Origin: Myxococcales bacterium
GTDB lineage: Bacteria > Myxococcota > Myxococcia > Myxococcales > Myxococcaceae
DNA: 15,890 nt
Assembly (NCBI GenBank): GCA_003153055.1
Contig: PMBV01000218.1
Location: 4,158-20,047 of the forward strand
Reading direction: 5' to 3'
The notes under the pieces: model-generated
Database searches by the model: none
What the model was told of the DNA's origin: nothing
Seen by the model: only the letters and a program-made list of their open reading frames with translations
Shown here: positions 10,001-15,131 of the stretch, piece after piece
Position numbering within the stretch: position 1 is the first letter of the stretch
Layout: each line of letters opens with the position of its first letter
Position numbers and translations under genes: made by a program

Positions 10001-10583
10001 CGATGGCCGCCTTGATGTTTCGGGTGTCAGTGCAGGTCTCGATCAAGAGGTAGTCGACGCCACCCTCGAGGAGCGCGAAGGCCTGGGCCTCGAAGTGCTC
10101 GATCAGCTCGTCGAAGGTGATGCCGCCGGTGACCGAGATGGTCTTGGTGGTCGGACCGATGGAGCCCGCGACCCAGCGAGGGCGCTCGGGGGTGCTGTAG
10201 GTCTCGGCGGCCTCCCGGGCGAGCTCGGCGGAGAGGCGGTTGAGCTCGTGGGCCCGGTCGGCCAGGTCGAACTCGGCGAGGACCAAGGGCGTGCCCCCGA
10301 AGCTGTCGGTCTCGGTGATGTCGGCGCCAGCGGCGAAGTACGCCTCGTGGATCGAGCGGATGACCTCAGGGCGAGTCACCACCAGGTACTCGTTGCACCC
10401 CTCGTACTGGGCGCCACCGAAGTCGGCGACCGTGAGGTTGCGCTCCTGAATCATCGTGCCCATGGCGCCATCGAGCACCAGCACTCGCTCCTTCATCGCC
10501 GCCTTGAGCTGAGCCACGCGGAGCTGGCGCGCCGCGCGGGCCTGGGGAGAGAGCTGGTACGCCGGCCGGGGGAGAGAGGTCAT
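7056..10583 (-). CDS. metH: Cobalamin-dependent methionine synthase (5-methyltetrahydrofolate:homocysteine methyltransferase)
   Basis: A 1175-residue cytosolic enzyme that moves the methyl group of 5-methyltetrahydrofolate to homocysteine through enzyme-bound cobalamin. All four modules are present: homocysteine-binding barrel (about 28-335) with zinc cysteines Cys247 and Cys310-Cys311 (GGCCGTH); pterin-binding barrel (about 350-625, 'VIVGERANVIGSKKFK'); cobalamin cap and Rossmann domain (about 640-865) with base-off ligand motif DVHDIG (His741); and a C-terminal reactivation domain (about 905-1170) with the AdoMet motif RYSFGYPACP (1114-1123). A proline-rich linker (about 877-885) joins the last two modules. 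Length is close to the E. coli enzyme (1227). The ATG overlaps the stop of the upstream SahR-like gene (ATGA, 10580-10583), with GGAG seven bases ahead, so the pair is co-translated. The reactivation domain implies dependence on a flavodoxin-type reductant encoded elsewhere. Intact and highly confident. Confidence 0.98.
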   Translation of the reverse strand: MTSLPRPAYQLSPQARAARQLRVAQLKAAMKERVLVLDGAMGTMIQERNLTVADFGGAQYEGCNEYLVVTRPEVIRSIHEAYFAAGADITETDSFGGTPLVLAEFDLADRAHELNRLSAELAREAAETYSTPERPRWVAGSIGPTTKTISVTGGITFDELIEHFEAQAFALLEGGVDYLLIETCTDTRNIKAAIEGIRRAFERAGDSVPVAVSGTIEPMGTMLAGQSVDSLATSLGHLELLYLGLNCATGPEFMTDHVRTLAEMSPFPVSCVPNAGLPDENGQYLERPEMVARVLRRFAENGWLNVIGGCCGTHAAHIEVMSKAVQGLTPHHVGPPARSRLSGVDALEVEDVRPVIVGERANVIGSKKFKDLITAGQFDDASEVARGQVKKGAHIIDVCLANPDRDELADMERFLETVVKKVRVPLMIDSTDPRVIERALTYSQGKAIINSVNLEDGLERLEKVVPLARRYGAALVVGCIDEKGMAVTRDRKLEVATRSFEILTGQFGVPAEDLYFDPLVFPCASGDKAYVGSAIETIEGVRAIRQRFTRSKTVLGISNVSFGLPIAGREVLNSVFLHHCVEAGLDLALVNAEKLERYPQIADEEKKLCEDLLYNRGPDPLTPFAAHFRVKKTVARAPASQLSVDERLSRCVIEGSREGLIADLEEKLKDTKPLDIINGPLMKGMDEVGRLFGKNDLIVAEVLQSAEVMKAAVSHLETKMDRSATSSRGKMVLATVKGDVHDIGKNLVEIIFSNNGFEVINLGIKVPPEQLINAVRAHRPDLIGLSGLLVKSAHQMVATAEDLQRAGVGVPILVGGAALSRNFVDKNIAVAYGAGTVAYAKDAMMGLDLAKQLVDPEALVRLKVELQERRERLRQESPPPPPAPSGATVRAKEIEVLARLPPPPDLDRHVVTNTPLDQIWRFVNPLMLYTRHFGVKGSAARALGTKDEEKLAESDEGKKALELKATVEDVKNQMRSLMKARAVFQFFPAASEGNTIHLYDAEKRARLVSFEFGRQGHGSGLCLADFVAPLKDGAPVDALALFVTTAGDGIRPLAEELKAKGDFLKMHAVQALALETAEAYAEMLHAQLRSMWGFPDAPQLTMLERFRAEYQGKRYSFGYPACPRLEDQERLFSVLKPEDIGVKLTDGCMMDPEASVSALVFHHPRASYFAVQSGG

Positions 10584-11473
10584 TTCTTGGCTCCAGTCAG
10601 AAGAAACACGCGGAAGGGAACCGTACCTTCGCGTGGGTAGGGCGTCACCTCGATGTCCTTGAAACCCGCCTTGAGGGCAAGCTTCGACAGCTCATCGGGT
10701 GGGAAACCGAGGTGCAGGTGGCCCAAGCGGTCCTTCACCCACTGCTCCTGGTGGGGCATGAGCTCGAGCACCACCAGTCGCCCCGTGGGCTTCAAGATGC
10801 GCCCAGCCTCCTTGAGCACGGCGGCCGGGGATTCCACGTGGTGCAGGCTCTGAGACACCACCACCAGATCCTTCTTGCCGCTGGCCAGCAAGAGCTCGTG
10901 GAGGTCAGCCTCGAGGAAGGTGATGTTGGAGAGCCCCTCGCGCTCGGCACGGCGGCTCGCCTGCTCCAGAGCGACGGCGCTGCGATCGATGGCGGTGACG
11001 CGTTTGGCCCACCGAGCGATCTCCACCGTCAACACCCCCGAGCCGCAGCCAAAGTCGACCACCTCGAGCGGGGGGAGCAGCGTCGCCAGCGCCGTGGCCC
11101 ACAGCATCCACGACTGGCCCGGCTCGAGGAGTCGCTCGTTGAGGCTGTGCCGATCCTCCCGGTGCCGCAGGAGCTCAGCCAGCCGCGCTCGATCGCCGTG
11201 GGGATCCTCGGCGCCCTGGGCCAGCGTCACCAGCGGCCACCGCGGGTCGCTCGGGGCCACCTTGAGGGAATAGTAGGTGAAACCTGCCTGGCGCTCCTCA
11301 CCGATGAGATCGAGGGCCTTGAGCCGGGCGAGGTGATGCGAGACCGACGACTGAGCCACCCCGACGAGCGAGACCAGCTCCGACACGTTGAGCGGCGCCT
11401 CCCCCACCAGCCGGAGGATCCGCAGTCGCGTCGAGTCACCCAGTGCCCGGAAGGCCTGTGAGAGCGCATCCAT
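10580..11473 (-). CDS. sahR: SahR-like regulator: ArsR winged helix fused to SAM/SAH-binding methyltransferase domain
   Basis: A 297-residue protein with an ArsR-type winged helix (about 1-75: 'MDALSQAFRALGDSTRLRIL', recognition helix near 'AQSSVSHHLARLKALDL') followed by a class I methyltransferase fold (about 120-295) with motif I VVDFGCGSG and an acidic loop 'AIDRSAVALEQA'. This architecture matches SahR of Deltaproteobacteria, a repressor that releases DNA when its methyltransferase-like domain binds S-adenosylhomocysteine and controls ahcY, metH/metE, metF and metK. The overlap with metH fits that role. I chose the ATG at 11473 because ArsR proteins usually begin there. An in-frame ATG at 11503 would add 10 residues (MQIDICRCDD), but those codons lie inside an apparent promoter and palindrome. 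Neither start has a Shine-Dalgarno. No metal-binding CxC-type site is seen. Symbol by architecture and context, not by proven orthology. Confidence 0.85.
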   Translation of the reverse strand: MDALSQAFRALGDSTRLRILRLVGEAPLNVSELVSLVGVAQSSVSHHLARLKALDLIGEERQAGFTYYSLKVAPSDPRWPLVTLAQGAEDPHGDRARLAELLRHREDRHSLNERLLEPGQSWMLWATALATLLPPLEVVDFGCGSGVLTVEIARWAKRVTAIDRSAVALEQASRRAEREGLSNITFLEADLHELLLASGKKDLVVVSQSLHHVESPAAVLKEAGRILKPTGRLVVLELMPHQEQWVKDRLGHLHLGFPPDELSKLALKAGFKDIEVTPYPREGTVPFRVFLLTGAKK

Positions 11474-11484
11474 ATCGTCGCATC

Positions 11485-11502
11485 TGCATATATCGATTTG
11501 CA
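11485..11502. promoter_or_regulatory. Imperfect palindrome, candidate SahR operator
   Basis: TGCAAATCGATATATGCA (read on the minus strand) has outer arms TGCA/TGCA and inner AT/AT pairs, 12 of 18 positions symmetric, and overlaps the proposed -10. ArsR-family repressors typically bind AT-rich inverted repeats over promoters. This is the best candidate autoregulatory site for the sahR-metH operon. It may also affect the divergent phospholipase gene starting at 11541. Confidence 0.45.
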
Positions 11503-11514
11503 TTCAGAATTCAA
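11487..11514 (-). promoter_or_regulatory. Probable sigma70-type promoter of the sahR-metH operon
   Basis: On the minus strand TTGAAT (11514-11509) and TATATG (11492-11487) are 16 bp apart; each matches the consensus at four of six positions. This is a conspicuous AT-rich island in GC-rich surroundings. Transcription would start near 11480, giving a very short leader or leaderless message for the ATG at 11473. It would also make the upstream ATG at 11503 untranslatable from this promoter. Confidence 0.5.
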
Positions 11515-11540
11515 CCGCATCTGGCAGGGTGGGCGGCCTG

Positions 11541-12414
11541 ATGACCCTCTTCGAACGACTCCAGGGCAAGCGGCTGGGCGTGGTGCTGTCGGCGGGCTTC
11601 TTCGGCTTCTACGGACACGCGGGCTTCGTCGATGGGCTCCTGGGGTCAGGGCTGGTGCCCCGCTCTTGGGCGGGCTCGTCGGCCGGCGGGCTGGTGGCGG
11701 CGCTGGCGGCGGCGGGTATGCCCCCTCAGGCGATCGCCGAGCTGGTCCTGTCGCAGCGGCGGGAGCACTTCTGGGACCCTGACTACCTGGGCATCGCGGT
11801 CGACGCGGTCAAGCAGGGCCACCGAGCGAGCGGGCTCCTCAGGGGCAGCCGGTTCAGGTCGTTGCTCGAGGCCCACCTGCCCCCCACCTTCGAGGCCTTG
11901 GCGCACCCGCTGCTGCTGGTGGCGACCAACCTCACCCAGCGAACCGCGGCGGTGCTCACCCAAGGGGAGCTCGCCTCGGCGGTGCACGCGACCTGCGCGT
12001 ACCCCGGGGCTGTTTCAAGCCGTGCGGCGAGACGGAGCGCTGTTGTGGGACGGAGGGCTGGTGGACAAGGCCCCACTCGCGGCCTTGCGCGACTCCGCCG
12101 CTGGGGCCGAGCTCGACGCGATTTTGGTGCACTACCTGCCCAGCCGGAACTCCACCACCGAGCCGAGCGGCGCGCTGGCCTGGCCTTCGGGGTTGGCGGC
12201 GGGGGTCGACGCGCTCAGGAAGGATCACTTCAGGCTGCAGGTCGAGCTGCTCGAGGCGCGAGGCTTTCCGGTCTACGTGGTGGAGTCTCGGCTCCGGCCC
12301 GTCTCACCGCGAGAGATGGAGCTCGGGCCCGAGGCGCTCGAGGGTGGGAGACGGGCAGCCCTCGAGGCGCTCCATGGGCCGGCCCTCCGGTGGACCGGGC
12401 TTGAGCGGCGCTAG
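11541..12414 (+). pseudogene. Patatin-like phospholipase, interrupted by a one-base frameshift
   Basis: Two overlapping frames together encode a 290-residue patatin-family serine acyl hydrolase (phospholipase A type). The first frame from ATG 11541 carries the nucleophile elbow GSSAG (Ser47) and runs normally to 'HATCAYPG' (residue 156, ending 12008). The expected continuation 'LFQAVRRDGALLWDGGLVDK' with catalytic Asp170 (WDGG) is in the +1 frame from 12010 to the stop at 12412-12414. Removing one base from the CCCCGGGG run at 12002-12009 restores a single frame. In the unrepaired frame the protein keeps Ser47 but loses Asp170, so it should be inactive. The glycine-rich oxyanion loop is a variant (SAGFFGFYGHAG rather than GGGxRG). 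No secretion signal is seen. Either a real recent mutation or an error in a GC-rich run. The stop shares CTAG with the convergent dehydrogenase gene. Confidence 0.85.
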
Positions 12415-13469
12415 GCGCTGGTGCCCCCGAGGCTCGCCAGATCGATGACGAAGCGGTATCGAACGTCGCCCTTGAGCATGCGCTCGTAGGCCTCGTTGAT
12501 GTGCTGCATGGGTATGACCTCGACGTCGGCGACGATGCGGTGCTGAGCGCAGAAGTCGAGCATCGCCTGGGTCTCCGCGATGCCGCCGATGAGCGAGCCG
12601 GCCAGCCGCCGGTTGGCGTTGATGAGCGAGAAGGCCGCCACGGGCGTTGGCTCGGGCGGTACGCCGACAATGACCATGGCCCCGCCAGGCCTGAGGAGCC
12701 CGAGGTACTCGTTGTAGTCGTGAGGCGCCGAGACGGTGTCGATGATGAGGTCGAGCCGGCGCGCGAGCTTCTTGAAGGTGCCTCGCTCCTGGGTCGCGCC
12801 GAAGTCGTGGGCACCCAGCCGGCGCGCGTCTGCCTCCTTCGCGCGAGTCGTGCTGAGCACCGTGACCTCGGCGCCCATGGCCGCGGCGAGCTTCACCGCC
12901 ATGTGCCCCAGGCCACCCAGGCCCACCACTCCCACTCGGTCGCCGGGCTTGCAGTTCCACTGCCGGAGCGGGGAGTACGTCGTCACGCCGGCGCAGAGGA
13001 GCGGCGCGGCGGCGGCGGGATCGAGCCCCTCGGGCACCTTGAGGACGAAGCGATCGGCGACGACGACCGAATTCGAGTAGCCGCCGTAGGTCGCGGTGCG
13101 GCGATCCATCTCGGTGCCGTTGTAGGTCCACGCCACGCCCTGGGCACAGAACTGCTCGGTGTCGTGCCGGCAGGGCTCGCAGTCACCACAGGAGTCGACC
13201 ATGCACCCGACGCCGACGAGCGCGCCCACCGTCACCTTCGTCACCGCCGCGCCGACCTGGCGGACCCGCCCGATGATCTCGTGGCCGGGGACCATGGGGA
13301 ACGTCGCGCCCGACCACTCGTCGCGAACCTGGTGGAGATCCGAGTGACAGACCCCGCAGAACGCGATGTCGATGACGACATCATGCGGCCCTGGAGCGCG
13401 CCGCTCGACGACGAATGGGCCCAGGGGCTTTCCGGGAGCGGTGGCGGCGAATGCAGCGGTCTTTGACAT
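12411..13469 (-). CDS. Zinc-dependent NAD(P) alcohol dehydrogenase, cinnamyl-alcohol-dehydrogenase-like (YahK type)
   Basis: A 352-residue medium-chain dehydrogenase/reductase that should interconvert aldehydes and alcohols in the cytosol. Catalytic zinc ligands are Cys41 (GVCHSD), His63 (PGHE) and Cys159 (LLCAGVT); the structural zinc site is Cys94, Cys97, Cys100 and Cys108. The nucleotide-binding loop GLGGLG is at 183-188. It is followed by 'VTVLSTTRAKE', whose Ser/Thr-rich end of strand 2 suggests NADPH rather than NADH. Motifs and length match the E. coli YahK / yeast ADH6 group of broad-specificity aldehyde reductases. ATG 13469 is chosen because AAGGAG stands seven bases before it and the protein then starts like its family; an in-frame start at 13508 would add 13 unlikely residues. 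It is transcribed alone, with a stop codon overlapping the convergent phospholipase. Substrate not determinable. Confidence 0.95.
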   Translation of the reverse strand: MSKTAAFAATAPGKPLGPFVVERRAPGPHDVVIDIAFCGVCHSDLHQVRDEWSGATFPMVPGHEIIGRVRQVGAAVTKVTVGALVGVGCMVDSCGDCEPCRHDTEQFCAQGVAWTYNGTEMDRRTATYGGYSNSVVVADRFVLKVPEGLDPAAAAPLLCAGVTTYSPLRQWNCKPGDRVGVVGLGGLGHMAVKLAAAMGAEVTVLSTTRAKEADARRLGAHDFGATQERGTFKKLARRLDLIIDTVSAPHDYNEYLGLLRPGGAMVIVGVPPEPTPVAAFSLINANRRLAGSLIGGIAETQAMLDFCAQHRIVADVEVIPMQHINEAYERMLKGDVRYRFVIDLASLGGTSA

Positions 13470-13476
13470 GGTGAGT

Positions 13477-13482
13477 CTCCTT
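13477..13482 (-). promoter_or_regulatory. Strong ribosome-binding site of the alcohol dehydrogenase gene
   Basis: AAGGAG read on the minus strand, seven bases before ATG 13469. It fixes the start codon. It is the clearest Shine-Dalgarno in the window. Confidence 0.85.
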
Positions 13483-13571
13483 GGTGCATCGCAGTCTACC
13501 CGAACCACCCCGCCCCCAAACCTCGAGCCATCGCCGAGGCGAAGAAGGGAATCGTGGTGGTCAACCTGACC

Positions 13572-14003
13572 TCAGCGAGCGAGCCTCCGGTGCTCCACCA
13601 ACAGACAGCGATCTTGCACGACGTCGATGCCTGCCTCGACGAGGCGCGCCGCGGCCTGATCGTTCCGAATTCCGAGCTGGAACCAGACGACCCGGGGCTT
13701 GAGCGCGATGAGGTCGTCGACATGTTGATCGATGTCGGTGGGGCGGCGGAAGACGTCCACGCAGTCGATGGGCCCGGGTACCTCCGTCAGCTTCCGAAAT
13801 ACCGGCCTGCCGAGAATCGACGTCACCTCGGGGTAGTAGACCGGAACAGGGATCACCTCCACCCCGGCCGACTCGAGGTACTCGGCCACGTAGAAGGCGG
13901 GTTGCGAACGCTGCTCCTCGGTCTTGATGCCCAAGACCGCCACCCGCTTGAAGCCATTCACGGCCTCGGCCAGCCCTGCGTCGTCTTCGATGATCCGTGC
14001 CAT
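13572..14003 (-). CDS. CoA-binding domain protein (CoA_binding_2 / YccU-like)
   Basis: A 143-residue single-domain Rossmann protein of the succinyl-CoA-synthetase-type CoA-binding family. Visible family marks are 'KRVAVLGIK' (19-27), 'AGVEVIPVPVYYPEV' with 'ILGRPVFRKLTEVPGPIDCV' (46-82), 'VDVFRRP' (82-88), 'VWFQLGIRND' (106-115) and the ending 'DRCLLVEHRRL'. Proteins of this type bind CoA but their role is not established; some are implicated in acetyl-CoA-linked or protein CoAlation processes. The start at ATG 14003 gives the usual family length. The frame is open upstream through a tandem repeat to 14459, but that extension (VPETVRV repeats, Arg-rich) is not family-like. It is read toward the dehydrogenase gene, 102 bp away, and is separated from Rrf2 upstream by 645 bp. 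The start has only a weak AGG six bases ahead. Confidence 0.9.
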   Translation of the reverse strand: MARIIEDDAGLAEAVNGFKRVAVLGIKTEEQRSQPAFYVAEYLESAGVEVIPVPVYYPEVTSILGRPVFRKLTEVPGPIDCVDVFRRPTDIDQHVDDLIALKPRVVWFQLGIRNDQAAARLVEAGIDVVQDRCLLVEHRRLAR

Positions 14004-14087
14004 GAACCTGGACTTAATCACGACGCTGGGGATTCGAGGCCAGCACCTACCCACCCTACCCAGTCGGGTGAGCCGGGTGAAGGGGAC

Positions 14088-14159
14088 GGGGACGCGGACG
14101 GTCTCGGGGACGCGGACGGTCTCGGGGACGCGGACGGTCTCGGGGACGCGGACGGTCTC
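14088..14159. repeat. Four perfect tandem copies of an 18-bp unit
   Basis: Unit GGGGACGCGGACGGTCTC repeated at 14088, 14106, 14124 and 14142 without mismatch, with partial unit GGGGAC just before and GGGG after. Perfect identity suggests recent expansion or contraction, so the copy number may vary between strains. The length is a multiple of three, but no credible gene covers it. Confidence 0.95.
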
Positions 14160-14399
14160 GGGGTCGGGTGCGCGTGCGAGCGCGGGTTCGGTGATGCTCG
14201 GAGACGGGGAACGGCTAACGCAAAGACGGGCACGGTCGTAGACCCCGCTCATCGACCGCGGGACCTGAATTCCAGTTGTCGAGTCGAATGGGTGCCGCGT
14301 GGATCGTGACGCGTCTTTCGTGCCCCGCCAGCGCACCCGATGATGCCGCATCCGCTCCCGCGCACGGTCGCGAACCCGCTCCCGGTCCCGTCCGCGCGC

Positions 14400-14451
14400 C
14401 CGTGTCCCGGTTTCCGTGTCCCGGTCTCCGTGTCCCGGTCTCCGTGTCCCG
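14400..14451. repeat. Tandem 14-bp repeat, 3.7 copies
   Basis: Unit CCGTGTCCCGGTCT at 14400 (with TTT instead of TCT at its end), 14414 and 14428, and a partial copy at 14442-14451. Read on the minus strand it contains GGGACACGGA, close to GGGACGCGGA of the 18-bp array, so the two blocks are related but inverted. Confidence 0.93.
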
Positions 14452-14648
14452 CAGCACATGGCCCCGCAACAACACCTTGCCCCCCCCCAGTCTCCTGCGA
14501 TGCGTGGACCGGCCCGCGTCTCGTCATGCGTGGGCCCGCAACGGTCGCAGGCTCACCGGAATTTCAGGCCAAACGCGTCCGAACTCGTTCAGCGAAGATT
14601 CGAACGAAAGGGACGGCGATCGTCCTCACTCGGCGTTTCGGACTCGCC

Positions 14649-15110
14649 CTACCGCGCCTCGAGCGATGTGACGACCGGCGAGCGGTGTATGAGGCTCCGC
14701 ATCGCGAGCTTGTCCAGCTTCGCCCCACGGTACACCTCGAGCATCCGCTCCTGCCCGAACTGCCACAGGTGCTGCATGCTGCAGGCCCCGGTGTAGTTGC
14801 AACCGGTGTGCTCTTGGTCGGTGCAAACGTTCACCAACACCTTGCCCTCCACCGCCTCGATGACGTCGAGGAAGCTGATCTGCGATGCCTGCCGTGCCAG
14901 CGAATACCCGCCATGGGACCCACGGGTCGATCGCACCAGCCCTGCTCCGACGAGGGTCTTGAGGATCTTCGCCAGGAAGTCCTGGGGAATATCCATCTTT
15001 TTTGCAATTTCTCGGAACGTCGTCGTCATTCCCTCAGGGAGTGAGGCGAGAAAGAGCATCGAGCGGGTCCCGTATTCGACCTTCCGGGAGATCTGGAGCG
15101 CATGCTGCAT
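14649..15110 (-). CDS. Rrf2-family transcriptional regulator with probable Fe-S cluster cysteines
   Basis: A 153-residue winged-helix regulator of the Rrf2 family (IscR, NsrR, CymR and relatives). It starts in family style ('ISRKVEYGTRSMLFLASLPEG'), has the helix-turn-helix 'FREIAKKMDIPQDFLAKILK' (32-51), and the wing 'RSTRGSHGGYSLAR' (60-73). Three cysteines follow at 96, 104 and 110 (C-x7-C-x5-C), close to but not identical with the C-x5-C-x5-C of IscR. This suggests a redox- or NO-responsive Fe-S cluster. No iscSUA-type gene is next to it, so its targets are unknown. Its ATG has no Shine-Dalgarno and lies only 21 bp from the divergent PHP gene start, so its promoter must lie within or across that coding sequence. 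It could regulate the PHP gene or itself. Family sure; cluster and targets inferred. Confidence 0.93.
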   Translation of the reverse strand: MQHALQISRKVEYGTRSMLFLASLPEGMTTTFREIAKKMDIPQDFLAKILKTLVGAGLVRSTRGSHGGYSLARQASQISFLDVIEAVEGKVLVNVCTDQEHTGCNYTGACSMQHLWQFGQERMLEVYRGAKLDKLAMRSLIHRSPVVTSLEAR

Positions 15111-15119
15111 GGAGGCAGT

Positions 15120-15124
15120 AAGGG
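15120..15124 (+). promoter_or_regulatory. Ribosome-binding site of the PHP-domain gene
   Basis: AAGGG seven bases before ATG 15132, with an additional GGAGG at 15111-15115. Both lie in the 21-bp gap separating the two divergent start codons and support this start. Confidence 0.65.
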
Positions 15125-15131
15125 CAATAGC

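Larger units (their letters stand above)
14004..14648. other. 645-bp gene-free spacer with two tandem-repeat blocks
   Basis: It lies between the Rrf2-family gene end and the CoA-binding gene start. Open frames exist on both strands but are Arg/Pro/Ser-rich, follow the repeats and resemble nothing known. It contains an 18-bp tandem array (14088-14159), a 14-bp tandem array (14400-14451) and a nine-C run (14480-14488). I could not recognise a tRNA, riboswitch or other structured RNA. A promoter for the CoA-binding gene is expected near its right-hand side of the start but none is clear. Confidence 0.7.

Noticed and set aside
13470..13508. Upstream start of the alcohol dehydrogenase at 13508
   Set aside because: It lacks a ribosome-binding site and adds 13 non-conserved residues; AAGGAG precedes ATG 13469.
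14160..14400. Structured RNA or tRNA between the repeat arrays
   Set aside because: No cloverleaf, CCA-end, T-loop or known riboswitch core could be found on either strand by reading.
14088..14451. CRISPR array
   Set aside because: Units are contiguous tandem repeats of 18 and 14 bp with no spacers, and no cas genes are present.
14004..14459. N-terminal extension of the CoA-binding protein through the tandem repeats
   Set aside because: The added residues are repetitive VPETVRV and Arg-rich stretches, and the family starts close to ATG 14003.
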